Shown here: positions 1 to 9,327 of the stretch, piece by piece | Layout of the letters: every line of letters starts with the position of its first letter | Numbering within the stretch: position 1 is the stretch's first letter | NCBI GenBank assembly: GCA_903888625.1 | Contig: CAISUD010000020.1 | Span: forward strand, 1 to 38,585 | DNA from: an uncultured bacterium | Lineage (GTDB): Bacteria > Patescibacteriota > Minisyncoccia > Phycocordibacterales > UBA9973 | DNA length: 38,585 bases | Direction of reading: 5' to 3' | Made by a program: the position numbers and the translations under genes | The notes under the pieces: generated by a model | Database searches by the model: none | Seen by the model: the letters and a program-made list of their open reading frames with translations, nothing else | What the model was told of the DNA's origin: nothing

Positions 1-44
1 ACTTATATAGTATAAGTGAACGAGCGTTCACCGTCAAGCAAAAC

Positions 45-53
45 TGTGGATAA
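45..53 (-). promoter_or_regulatory. DnaA-box-like 9-mer (TGTGGATAA on + strand = TTATCCACA)
   Basis: Exact match to the DnaA box consensus; single isolated copy here. Confidence 0.35.
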
Positions 54-73
54 CTTCAAAACATTACATTACC

Positions 74-102
74 TTGACATATTTATACTTTCCTGATAAA
101 AT
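74..102 (+). promoter_or_regulatory. sigma70-type promoter TTGACA-17-TAAAAT for the 317..1711 gene
   Basis: -35 TTGACA at 74-79, 17-nt spacer, -10 TAAAAT at 97-102. Confidence 0.7.
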
Positions 103-316
103 GCAACAAATGATTAGTGCTTTGAAAAAATAAATTTTAATTGAAAATAAGGGCAACATTTAGGGAATCCCCGGGTTCTTTAAATGTTGTTCTTATTAAA
201 CTAGGTTTAATAGCTAAAGAAACTGCCGTACAGAAGACAACACAGGTTACAAATTGGCCCTGATAAATAAAACGCCAAAAAATTAAATCAAGGTAAAAAA
301 AATTAAAATTTAAAAA

Positions 317-1711
317 ATGAGGACAGAAGAAATAGTAGAGGACAAAAAAATTGACTTGGAAACTTTTCATAAATTATGGAAAGAAGTACAGGGTTATTTA
401 AAACCACTGGTGCCAAACTCTGTTAGGTTTAAGGTGGAAGCACGAATTCCACAAATGTATGGAAAGATTGGAATAAAAGGGTTAAAACAAAAAGAAAGAA
501 ATGCTTTGAAGGACTTAATCTATAATCTAGGCCTGTCTATCCTAAAAAAAGGAACACACGGAGCAAATAACACAGTCATTCTTATCCCTTTTCAGAATCT
601 TTGTGATTCAGATGTATCAATGATTAAAAGACAAATGGCAATTCAGAAAACAGCTACTTCTCCGATAAAAACTAAATCAGAACCAGTAGTAAAAGTAGTC
701 GCTGAATCTGAAATTGTTAGGGTTAAAGAAATAGTTAAAATGGAGCCTGTTGTTGCATTAAACGTAGATTATGATAAAAAAGAAAAAACAATCAGTAGTA
801 TTGAACCTATTCCCAAAAAAGACTGCCAGGTATCTTTAAAGAGAATCCTAAAGAAAATCTTTAAATTCGAAGCGGAATTGGAAAATGAATCTGAAATTTC
901 TTTCAAGTTTATTGAAGATAAAAAAAATATGCACCAAATTGAAACTCTTGATGCTGCCACTGCTAGATTAATAGTTAACATTTTCAATTGGTACACTGGA
1001 GACTTAAATCTTATCTGCCAAGAAGAAAATGTTGTTATTATAGACTGCAATAATATCAAAGAAAAAAGTGGTAGTGCAAAAAGATTCGACTTTACTTTAA
1101 CTCCAACTGAAAAAGATGGGGTAATAGAAATAGAAAAAAGACTTCAAAGGGTATTGCGTGGGTCAAGACCAATAATCAAAGAAAACGAAAAACATTTTGT
1201 AATATCATATCCTAAAATGGTATCTGCTGAAACAAAAAATTCTTTATTTAGAAACCTCGAATGTATGGGGTGGAACAATATACAAATGAAGGAAAATGGT
1301 GATATTTTATTTGAAAAATTCAATTATGTCCCAATTTCAGTTAAAAACATAGTAAAAGAAGAAGAAGAAGTTATTTCTTCTCCTACTGTTAAAAAACCTT
1401 TAGCTCCTACGGAAGACTCACCTACAATGTCTACTCTAAAAGAAAAAAGGAGATACACAAAAAATGTTGTAGCTCCTTCTATTCAAAATTCAAAACTACC
1501 GAACGTAAATGCTTCTTTACTTACTCCAAAAGAAAAAGAAATATGGGCAATAGTTTGCGACAAAAATAAATTTAGCTTAATCCCTTCAGAAGAAGATAAG
1601 GCTAAATTATTAATCTATTTTCAAAAAAAAGAAATAGAACAAAAACTTCAAAAAGAAAAAGAAGAAGTTGTTTCTCTTGTTTCTAGCTTCCTAGAGGACA
1701 TTAAATTATAA
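317..1711 (+). CDS. hypothetical protein, 464 aa
   Basis: Long ORF with own promoter and downstream terminator; no family recognised. Confidence 0.8.
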   Translation: MRTEEIVEDKKIDLETFHKLWKEVQGYLKPLVPNSVRFKVEARIPQMYGKIGIKGLKQKERNALKDLIYNLGLSILKKGTHGANNTVILIPFQNLCDSDVSMIKRQMAIQKTATSPIKTKSEPVVKVVAESEIVRVKEIVKMEPVVALNVDYDKKEKTISSIEPIPKKDCQVSLKRILKKIFKFEAELENESEISFKFIEDKKNMHQIETLDAATARLIVNIFNWYTGDLNLICQEENVVIIDCNNIKEKSGSAKRFDFTLTPTEKDGVIEIEKRLQRVLRGSRPIIKENEKHFVISYPKMVSAETKNSLFRNLECMGWNNIQMKENGDILFEKFNYVPISVKNIVKEEEEVISSPTVKKPLAPTEDSPTMSTLKEKRRYTKNVVAPSIQNSKLPNVNASLLTPKEKEIWAIVCDKNKFSLIPSEEDKAKLLIYFQKKEIEQKLQKEKEEVVSLVSSFLEDIKL

Positions 1712-1728
1712 TGATCCTTAATTAAAAC

Positions 1729-1774
1729 AAAGACTGTTTGCAAAATAATATTTTACAAACAGTCTTTTTATTTT
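1729..1774. terminator. bidirectional intrinsic terminator between convergent genes
   Basis: AAGACTGTTTG...CAAACAGTCTT stem with flanking A/T tracts. Confidence 0.85.
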
Positions 1775-1779
1775 AAATT

Positions 1780-3351
1780 TCAAATATTCACCTTCGGTCT
1801 ATATTGCAAAGCTTCTAGAATATGATTTTGCTTAATGTTTTCTGAATTTTCGAGATCGGCTATGGTGCGGGCTAATTTTATTATTCGATGATAGGCTCGA
1901 GCTGAGAGGGCTAGGCGTTCGGCACTATCGTTTAAAAGTTTTTTCACATCAGGTGCAAGCGGAGCAAAAATTCCTAACTCTTTCACATTCATATCACTAT
2001 TAGTTTTTATTTTTCTCCTAGAATTTTGAAATCTTTTTTCTTGAATTAGCCGTGCATTCTTTACTCTATTTTTTATTGAAAATGTTTTCTCCCCTATTCG
2101 GGTCTCATCGCTCAATTTATCGTATGGCACATTGGCTACTGTCACCCACAAATCTATCCGATCAATAATCGGTCCAGAAATCCGCCTAGAATATCTTTCC
2201 AAATCAGAAGGCTTACAAATACAAACTTTATCTTTATTGCCTTTATTACCACAAGGGCAAGGATTCATTGCGGCGACTAAAATAAAATTGGAAGGGAAAA
2301 TTGCCGAGCCTCTAGCTCGAGAAATCGAAACAATATTATCTTCGAGTGGTTGTCGAAGCGCCTCTAACACTCTTTTTTCAAATTCAGGAAATTCATCTAG
2401 AAAAAGCACTCCTTTGTGTGCCAAAGTCACTTCGCCTGGTTTTGGATTAGCTCCCCCGCCAATCATCGAGACATAACTAGACGTATGATGCGGTGCTCGA
2501 AAAGGTGGTTCAGTGACGAGAGCATCGTCCAAAAGTCCCACAATAGAATGAATTCCTGTAATTTCTAAAATATCTTCATTATCAAGCTCGGGTAATATGT
2601 GTGAAAAAACTCTAGCCAACATTGTTTTACCCGTTCCTGGAGGTCCAGATAAGGCAATGTTGTGTCCGCCAGCAGCTGCAATTTCTAAACCACGCTTGGC
2701 AGATTCTTGTCCGCGGATATCTGAAAAATCTAAATCATGATTTTTTTCTTTTCGAATTATTTGAGTTGGCTTTTGTGGTAAAATTTTTGGCAATTTTGGC
2801 TCAAGAGGTTTGCCATTTGAATCAAATTCTGTTTTTGATAAATGATCGATAACTTCTTTTAAAGTTCGAGCTCCGTAAACCGTTATGCCTTTTACTAAAG
2901 CTGCTTCCTCGGCATTTGCTTTCGGCACATAAATTTCTTTATAACCCATTTGCATAGCATGTTCTGCCAACGGCAAAACTCCTTTGATAGCTTGCAATTC
3001 ACCATTTAAAGATAATTCTCCGAGAAATATTTTTCCTTTCGGATCAAAATCAATTTCTTCAGCAGAAAGTAAATATGCGAGAGCAATGGCTAAATCAAAA
3101 TACGGTCCTTCTTTTTTTAAATCTGCTGGCGAAAGAGAAATCACCACTTTTTGATTTTGATTTTTTGGAGAATGATATCCAGAATTCTTTAGTGCCGAAC
3201 TCATTCTATCTTTTGATTCATCCACCGCTTTGTCCGGCAGTCCAACCAAAGTAAAAGCGTGCAAAGTATTTTTGGTAATATCAATTTCCACGGTAACTAT
3301 TTTACCTTTTAACAAATGCGTTTGGGCAGAATATACTCTGGCAAAACTCAT
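1780..3351 (-). CDS. comM: YifB/ComM family Mg-chelatase-like AAA+ ATPase
   Basis: GPPGTGKTMLA Walker A, FLDEFPEF, MNPCPCG, N-terminal Lon-like ChlI domain. Confidence 0.95.
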   Translation of the reverse strand: MSFARVYSAQTHLLKGKIVTVEIDITKNTLHAFTLVGLPDKAVDESKDRMSSALKNSGYHSPKNQNQKVVISLSPADLKKEGPYFDLAIALAYLLSAEEIDFDPKGKIFLGELSLNGELQAIKGVLPLAEHAMQMGYKEIYVPKANAEEAALVKGITVYGARTLKEVIDHLSKTEFDSNGKPLEPKLPKILPQKPTQIIRKEKNHDLDFSDIRGQESAKRGLEIAAAGGHNIALSGPPGTGKTMLARVFSHILPELDNEDILEITGIHSIVGLLDDALVTEPPFRAPHHTSSYVSMIGGGANPKPGEVTLAHKGVLFLDEFPEFEKRVLEALRQPLEDNIVSISRARGSAIFPSNFILVAAMNPCPCGNKGNKDKVCICKPSDLERYSRRISGPIIDRIDLWVTVANVPYDKLSDETRIGEKTFSIKNRVKNARLIQEKRFQNSRRKIKTNSDMNVKELGIFAPLAPDVKKLLNDSAERLALSARAYHRIIKLARTIADLENSENIKQNHILEALQYRPKVNI

Positions 3352-3372
3352 GGTGATTTTTGTAGTGCTTAA

Positions 3373-3732
3373 TTAATTTTCTAAATGTTTCTTACAAGTT
3401 CGAGCAGCTGGATTGGCTTCCAATCTAGTAAGCTCAATATCCTTACCGCAAACTTCACATTTTCCGAAAGAATCTTTCCCGATTTTCTTTAAAGCGAGCA
3501 AAATATTATTTAACCTTGGCTCTAAATCTCGAATCATAGAACTTCTTTCTTCAAAATCCTCAAAACGATCCGCCATATCATTTTGGTCGGACTCTTGAGA
3601 AGTCCTTTCTTCAGGGATAGCTTCCCATTCTCCGGTGACTGGATTTAGCTTTCCCATATCACCCATTTGCACTAATAAAATATCCCTTTCTTTTTCTAAT
3701 TTCTCTTTAATTTTATTTTTATCTATAGGCAT
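3373..3732 (-). CDS. DksA/TraR-type zinc finger protein
   Basis: C-terminal FGKCEVCGKDIELTRLEANPAARTCKKH. Confidence 0.9.
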   Translation of the reverse strand: MPIDKNKIKEKLEKERDILLVQMGDMGKLNPVTGEWEAIPEERTSQESDQNDMADRFEDFEERSSMIRDLEPRLNNILLALKKIGKDSFGKCEVCGKDIELTRLEANPAARTCKKHLEN

Positions 3733-3774
3733 AAAAGAATGATAGCATTTTTAACATTAAAGGCAAATTAATTT

Positions 3775-4743
3775 CTAACTTTTAATTTGCAAAGACACCA
3801 AACGAGACATTATTTCTTTGACGACTGTATCACTATTAGTAATTATCACCGAAGCATCATTCATGAAAACATATTCGAGGACAACTTGCCCGTTTTTATC
3901 GTACAAAATTCTGGCATTTTTATTGTTCACAAATCCATCTTCAAAATCGCGAGTTAAAAGATAATTATTATCGGCATTAATCGTAATTCCCAAAAGCCCA
4001 TGTAAATCGGAAAACATTTTACTTTCCCAACTTTTCATTGATGGAAAAATATCCAAAAAGGAACGACTTTGTAATAAAATAAATGGGTTATTGGTCGTTA
4101 AATTATTTCCAAGCAAAATAGTCGTAGAGGTGGCTATCGTTGAGGTAGCTGTTTTAACTGAAGCTGAAATCAAATTTGCATCATCTTTTTCTACTCCAAG
4201 TAAAAAATTATCACTGACAAAATTATTCGGTGTTAAAAGAAAATTGCCTTTCAAAATTGAAATAAACCTCCGAAGTCCAATAGTTTTTTTATTTTCAGTT
4301 AAATAAATCCCTTCCACGCCACTTACTTTTATTTTGGTAGAATTTATTTCATTTACAATAGTTTGAACCACTTGATCTTTCGAAAGTCCTCCGATTTCTA
4401 CGTAACTTGTTTTGTCGGTGAAAATAATCGGATTTATTTGATTGTTGGGAGTTACACTAGAAATTTGATTTTGAAAAACAGTCAAAAAAAAGACAACGAG
4501 AATTGCCACGATAATCAGCCCTCCCCCAAGCAACATAAAAAATTTATTTTTCTTTGATTCAGGTGATAAATTTTCTTTTACCAATTCCTGCTCTTCTTGT
4601 TCATGAATTATTCTTTTGATAATTCCATCTTCGTTCTTCTCTATCACCTTACTCATATCCCCTGCATAAGTTTCTACCAGCCCAACTTTTTTGATAGGAT
4701 TTTTTACCGGCACTTCATTTTGTTTCTCGTTTTCCATATTCAT
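3775..4743 (-). CDS. hypothetical single-pass membrane protein
   Basis: ORF with one TM segment (FFMLLGGGLIIVAILVVFFLTVF); -10 TATAAT just upstream. Confidence 0.75.
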   Translation of the reverse strand: MNMENEKQNEVPVKNPIKKVGLVETYAGDMSKVIEKNEDGIIKRIIHEQEEQELVKENLSPESKKNKFFMLLGGGLIIVAILVVFFLTVFQNQISSVTPNNQINPIIFTDKTSYVEIGGLSKDQVVQTIVNEINSTKIKVSGVEGIYLTENKKTIGLRRFISILKGNFLLTPNNFVSDNFLLGVEKDDANLISASVKTATSTIATSTTILLGNNLTTNNPFILLQSRSFLDIFPSMKSWESKMFSDLHGLLGITINADNNYLLTRDFEDGFVNNKNARILYDKNGQVVLEYVFMNDASVIITNSDTVVKEIMSRLVSLQIKS

Positions 4744-4784
4744 ATATTATACTCATAAAAACTATTTTTATCTAGATAATCCAA

Positions 4785-4830
4785 AACCCCCTCTCCTTAA
4801 TAAGGAGAGGGGGCTAGGGGGTGAGGTTCT
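4785..4830. repeat. palindromic repeat family A (CCCTCTCCTTAATAAGGAGAGGGGGCTAGGGGGTGAGGTTCT)
   Basis: Near-identical to copies at ~10349 and ~11096; shorter copy at ~8516. Confidence 0.85.
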
Positions 4831-4842
4831 TTTTTATTTCTT

Positions 4843-6966
4843 CTAAACCTTATTCAAAGGATTGTTGAAAAAATCTTTGTCGGCTTCTTTGATGGAGAGA
4901 CTTATTTTCCCTCTTTCGGCATCAATCTTGATAACTTTCACCGGCACGATCATCCCTTCTTTAAGGAAGTCACTAACTTGATTTACTCTAACTGGTGCAA
5001 TTTCAGAAATATGCACCATCCCATCAGTAAAATCATTCAATCTCACAAAGGCTCCGAAGTCCGCAATTTTTACCACTTCCCCCCTCAAGACTTCTCCGTA
5101 TTTAAATTCATGAGTCATTTCTTCAATGATTTTTTTAGCAATTTCGGCTGCATCATTTTTACCAGTCAAATAAACTCTACCGGAATCTTCAATCGTGATT
5201 TCAGCTCCGGATTTTTCTTTAATTTCTTTAATTGTTTTTCCACCGCCACCAATCACCAAACCAATTTGGTCTGGCTTGATTTGGATAATCAAAATCTTTG
5301 GAGCATTTACCGATATTTCTGCTCGAGGTGCTGGAATTTCTTTTTCAATTCTTTCAATAATAGCCGTCCGCGCTTTTTTAGATTGATGCATTGCTTCAGT
5401 TAAAATTTTCACTGGCACACCTTCGACTTTCACATCGAGTTGAATTGCAGTGATTCCATCTTTCGTCCCGGCAACTTTGAAATCCATATCACCATGATGA
5501 TCCTCAGGTCCTTGGATATCAGTTAAAATTTTATATTTTTCATCACTCTCATGCATTAACCCCATAGCAATTCCAGCGACTGGTGCTTTGATCGGTACTC
5601 CACCATCCATAAGAGCGAGGGTAGATCCACAGATTGAAGCTTGCGAAGTGGAACCATTTGAAGCCATTGATTCTGAAACAATTCGAATCGTGTATGGAAA
5701 AATATCAACAGCGGGTAAGACCATCGCAATTGCTTTTTCTGCCAGTGCACCGTGTCCAACTTCTCTACGATTTGTACTGCCTGTCCTACCAACTTCTCCG
5801 GCCGAGTATGGAGGGAAATTGTAATGATGCATAAATCTTTTTTCAACTTTAAGCTGAAGTCCATCTACTAAATTTCTATCTTCTGGTCCACCCAAGGTTA
5901 GAACTGAAAGCACGTGCGTGCCTCCTCGATAAAAAATTCCAGAGCCATGTAAAATACTAGAAACTCCTCCGGCTTGGGCATATAAATCTCGAAGTTCATC
6001 CATCCCTCTGCCATCGGGGCGTTTGTCTTCATTGATAGCTTTCTGGTGAATCATTTCATTTTCTGTTTCATCAAAAAGGTCATCTTCCAAAGCAAAATCT
6101 GTCCTATCAGAAAATGTATCTTTAACTAATTTATTCCAAACATTATGCAATTCATCAATTTGTTTTTTTCCAGCTCCAGAAAAAATAGCGCCCTCCATTT
6201 TTGGTAAAATATTTTCATTAAATAATTTGACTGACTCGGGCGAGATTGTCTCTTTCTCAATAACTCTTTTTTCTTTGCCAATTTCTTTCACAATTTCTTT
6301 TTGGAAATTTTCAAGTTTGGTGATTTCCAATACCGCTTGAGAAAGGGCTTCGGACAATTCTTCTTCTTTGGTTTGATGAGCGGAAGCTTCAATCATATTT
6401 ATATTGCCAGCTTTTCCGCAGACTGTTAAATCATATTTATATTGATCTTCCCTTTCTCGTAATTTTTGTGATGGATTAATGGTTAAATCTTCCGTATCAT
6501 ATTTTCCAATTCGAACACATCCAACTGGTCCTGCCCAAGGAATATTGGAAACTGCCAAGGCAAGAGATGCCGCGTTCACCGCCAAAATCGTCGGATCGTT
6601 ATCATCGACAGAAAGCACCGTGACAATTATTTGCACAGCATGACGCATTGATTGGTCAAAAAGCGGACGCAAAGTTCTGTCTATCACTCGACAAGCAAGA
6701 ACCGCCTCTTCACTAGGTCTGCCTTCTCGACGCACAAAACGCGAGCCCAAAATTTTCCCAGCTGCGTAAAATTTTTCTAAATAATCAACAGTGAGATTAA
6801 AAAATCCTAAACCTTGTTGTTTGTCTTTCGACATGCAAGCAGTCGCGAGGACAATCGTCTCACCATATTTTAATAAAACTGAACCGTGTGCTTGTTCAGC
6901 TAAGTCGGTAAACATAGCGGTCATTTTCTTCCCGCCAATTTCTATACTAAATTCTTTCTTGTGCAT
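4843..6966 (-). CDS. pnp: polyribonucleotide nucleotidyltransferase
   Basis: Two RNase PH domains, KH (VIGGGGKTIKEIKEKSGAEI) and S1 (GEVVKIADFGAFVRL) domains. Confidence 0.97.
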   Translation of the reverse strand: MHKKEFSIEIGGKKMTAMFTDLAEQAHGSVLLKYGETIVLATACMSKDKQQGLGFFNLTVDYLEKFYAAGKILGSRFVRREGRPSEEAVLACRVIDRTLRPLFDQSMRHAVQIIVTVLSVDDNDPTILAVNAASLALAVSNIPWAGPVGCVRIGKYDTEDLTINPSQKLREREDQYKYDLTVCGKAGNINMIEASAHQTKEEELSEALSQAVLEITKLENFQKEIVKEIGKEKRVIEKETISPESVKLFNENILPKMEGAIFSGAGKKQIDELHNVWNKLVKDTFSDRTDFALEDDLFDETENEMIHQKAINEDKRPDGRGMDELRDLYAQAGGVSSILHGSGIFYRGGTHVLSVLTLGGPEDRNLVDGLQLKVEKRFMHHYNFPPYSAGEVGRTGSTNRREVGHGALAEKAIAMVLPAVDIFPYTIRIVSESMASNGSTSQASICGSTLALMDGGVPIKAPVAGIAMGLMHESDEKYKILTDIQGPEDHHGDMDFKVAGTKDGITAIQLDVKVEGVPVKILTEAMHQSKKARTAIIERIEKEIPAPRAEISVNAPKILIIQIKPDQIGLVIGGGGKTIKEIKEKSGAEITIEDSGRVYLTGKNDAAEIAKKIIEEMTHEFKYGEVLRGEVVKIADFGAFVRLNDFTDGMVHISEIAPVRVNQVSDFLKEGMIVPVKVIKIDAERGKISLSIKEADKDFFNNPLNKV

Positions 6967-6998
6967 AATATTTATCTTCCGTCTTAAACGGAAGGTTT

Positions 6999-7087
6999 AG
7001 TTTGTGTCCAGACTATAGTATGTTCTTTACCTTGAGCCTGTCGAAAGGCTGATTAACAGAACATTACTTTGTGTCTGGAAGCAAACT
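6999..7087. repeat. nested 89-bp imperfect palindrome in the pnp leader
   Basis: AGTTTG..TCCAGAC..AGTATGTTCT paired with AGAACATTACT..GTCTGGA..CAAACT; inner AGCCT..AGGCT hairpin. Confidence 0.75.
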
Positions 7088-7145
7088 GATTAACTAATAA
7101 AACCTAATAAACTACTACATTATCCTAACATTTTTTACCTAAAAT

Positions 7146-7184
7146 GCAAAAAAATAGCACCGTGTTTCACAACAGGGTGCTAAG
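7146..7184 (-). terminator. intrinsic terminator of the 7204..7545 gene
   Basis: AGCACC(C/G)TGTT stem followed on minus strand by ATTTTTTT. Confidence 0.75.
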
Positions 7185-7203
7185 ATAATTTATTAATGCA
7201 ATT

Positions 7204-7545
7204 TTACTTTTCCGGGACTTCGGGAATAGAATTTTTAAAAGCTTCCTCAACAATTTTTACAATAAGCTTATATCCTTCTTTCCATGAATCAGCCGTACTT
7301 TGGCTGTAATTCAAAAGAACATTGGCCACTGGATCATTCAAATCGGAACAGTCTTCATCATCAAGGTTTTCACTATTAAAAATTTCAAATTCCCCATTAG
7401 CATAAAAACAAAAATAAAGAACCATAAACGCATAATGGTGATAATCCAAATCAGCACTTACGGAGAGAATAAAGATGGAATTTTCAGTTTTCCTGCTATC
7501 TCTTACCCAATCATCATTACATTCAATTCCTATTCCCTTAAGCAA
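7204..7545 (-). CDS. hypothetical protein; start codon unresolved
   Basis: ORF with TTG start; reading frame stays open upstream without ATG. Confidence 0.55.
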   Translation of the reverse strand: MLKGIGIECNDDWVRDSRKTENSIFILSVSADLDYHHYAFMVLYFCFYANGEFEIFNSENLDDEDCSDLNDPVANVLLNYSQSTADSWKEGYKLIVKIVEEAFKNSIPEVPEK

Positions 7546-7621
7546 CTTGCAATGTGGAATTTTTTTTAAAATTCTCTTCCAACCTAAGAGTCTTTTTTTT
7601 ATTTCTTTTTTAAATTTAAAC

Positions 7622-7858
7622 TTAATTTTTGGTTTCTAATTTTTTATTTTTTTTATCTACTATCTTCTTTAAAAAAACAAGAAGCGATAACATTCCTATA
7701 ATTGCCAATATAAGAATACTTACAGGCAATAACGGATTTACATTTATGCCTTCTCCACCTCCAGCGGTAAAAGCAAAAGTTTCTGTTCCTAACAACAGAA
7801 AAGCTAAAATTAAAATAATTACGATTTTTTTCATATGCTTGGTTTTTATGGTGACCAA
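7622..7858 (-). CDS. small membrane protein
   Basis: Signal-like N-terminus and TM helix LLPVSILILAIIGMLSLLVFL. Confidence 0.5.
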   Translation of the reverse strand: MVTIKTKHMKKIVIILILAFLLLGTETFAFTAGGGEGINVNPLLPVSILILAIIGMLSLLVFLKKIVDKKNKKLETKN

Positions 7859-7959
7859 AAAGTTTAAAATTTTAAACCCTTAAGTCACCACAAAAATCTT
7901 ATTTCAAAGTACAAAAACCTATTTTTAGATTAGCATATTAAAATAGCTTTTGTCAAAAT

Positions 7960-8460
7960 TTACCCTAAAAGAAATTTTTTGGGGCTTTCGGACATATCGA
8001 CGAAATCGTCGGCAACTTCACGAAGTTTAGCGGAAGTTGATTTACCAAAAGAGACGACTTCTACTTGAGTCATTGTTTGCAAATATTGTACGAGTGGCAC
8101 AAAATCTCCATCACCTGAAACGATCACGATAGTATCGAGTCGAGGTGCAGTTTTAATTGCATCCACTGCCAGGCCGACATCCCAATCAGCTTTTTTACTG
8201 CCAGTATGAAAAATCTGCAAATCTTTGGTTTTAGTTTCAATGCCAAGTTTAGTAAGTGCTTCAAAAAAATGTTTCTCATCGCCTGCTTCGGTGGTGATCA
8301 CATAAGCCACAGCATGCACTAGTTTTCTACCAGCGACTGCTTCTTTCAAAACAGCTCCGAAATTTACTCGAGCTTTATATAAATTGCGAGCGGAGTGATA
8401 CAAATTTTGTGTATCAATAAAAACTCCAACTCTTTGTTCTTTGTGTTTTATTACGGTCAT
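7960..8460 (-). CDS. NYN domain (LabA/DUF88-like) protein
   Basis: GVFIDTQNLYHSARN, VDAIKTAP, DTIVIVSGDGDFVPLVQYLQ. Confidence 0.9.
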   Translation of the reverse strand: MTVIKHKEQRVGVFIDTQNLYHSARNLYKARVNFGAVLKEAVAGRKLVHAVAYVITTEAGDEKHFFEALTKLGIETKTKDLQIFHTGSKKADWDVGLAVDAIKTAPRLDTIVIVSGDGDFVPLVQYLQTMTQVEVVSFGKSTSAKLREVADDFVDMSESPKKFLLG

Positions 8461-8515
8461 TGTATAAAAATATTAATAATAAAAAATTCGACTAGACTAT
8501 AAGTATAGCATAATA

Positions 8516-8551
8516 CCCTCTCCTTAATAAGGAGAGGGCTAGGGTGAGGTG
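8516..8551. repeat. palindromic repeat family A, short copy
   Basis: ccctctccttaataaggagagggctagggtgaggt. Confidence 0.75.
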
Positions 8552-8553
8552 AA

Positions 8554-8817
8554 TTATTTCAAATCCATCTTCTTCACGAGTGCGTTGTAACGAGTTTTGT
8601 CTTTTCGTTCCAAATATTTCAAATGAGTTCGGCGATCAGCTACCATTTTGATCAAGCCTCGGCGAGAGTGATTATCTTTTTTGTGTTTCTTTAAATGTTT
8701 TGCGAGTTCATCAATCTGGATAGACAAAACAGCCACCTGCACTTCTGGAGAGCCTGTATCTTTGTCATGAATTTGATTTTTCTTAATAACTGCTTGTTTT
8801 TTCTTTGTTGCTAACAT
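8554..8817 (-). CDS. rpsO: 30S ribosomal protein S15
   Basis: DTGSPEVQVAVLSIQIDELAKHLKKHKKDNHSRRGL. Confidence 0.97.
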   Translation of the reverse strand: MLATKKKQAVIKKNQIHDKDTGSPEVQVAVLSIQIDELAKHLKKHKKDNHSRRGLIKMVADRRTHLKYLERKDKTRYNALVKKMDLK

Positions 8818-8878
8818 ATTTCATATCTTAGCATAAAGCTCCCAAAATTGCAAATTGTGATATTTCTGGCATAAAAAA

Positions 8879-9021
8879 CACCTCACCCCTACCCCCTCTC
8901 CATTTTTTAAAAATGGAGAGGGGAAAAATGCTACCCACTAGGTCTTGCCTAGTGGGTAAACAAATTAGATTTTGCATTTCTCCCCTCGCCAGTACTCTGG
9001 AGAGGGGTCGGGGGTGAGGTG
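8879..9021. repeat. 143-bp fold-back element with 23-bp terminal inverted arms and internal hairpins
   Basis: CACCTCACCCCTACCCCCTCTCC ... GGAGAGGGGTCGGGGGTGAGGTG; internal TACCCACTAGG/CCTAGTGGGTA. Confidence 0.85.
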
Positions 9022-9315
9022 TATTTATTTGAACAACTTTATCCACTTTTCATCTTTACAATAAATATCAAATAGTAAGGGAAGCCGAAAACTTAGAGTA
9101 GGCATTAACGCTAAAAAAATTTGAGCGTATGAAAAAAAACACATCAAGTTGTCAGCGCGGGTCTCCGAGTTATTCAGAAAACTCAATTCAAATTGCAAAA
9201 TTTGCAAACCTGCTGTAAAAGTTGTAAGTAACAGAAAAAAGAGGGATGAAGTCTAAAACGGCCGTCCCTCTTTGTTAATTTTACAGAAAAAATATTGTGC
9301 GACATTAAAAAATGA

Positions 9316-9321
9316 TATAAT
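9316..9321 (+). promoter_or_regulatory. -10 box TATAAT, 6 nt upstream of ATG 9328 (leaderless)
   Basis: TGATATAATaaaaagATG. Confidence 0.65.
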
Positions 9322-9327
9322 AAAAAG

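Noticed and set aside
45-53. Window start as an origin based on a perfect DnaA box
   Set aside because: A single 9-mer is expected by chance at roughly this frequency; no clustering or parS nearby.
4978-5864. ORFs antisense or out of frame inside pnp (4978-5403, 5195-5386, 5556-5864, 5588-5824, 5634-5834)
   Set aside because: Overlap a strongly supported pnp frame and show no family features.
7146-7184. TGTTTCACAACAGG as another parS-like site
   Set aside because: Only half-site similarity, explained as the terminator stem of the 7204-7545 gene.
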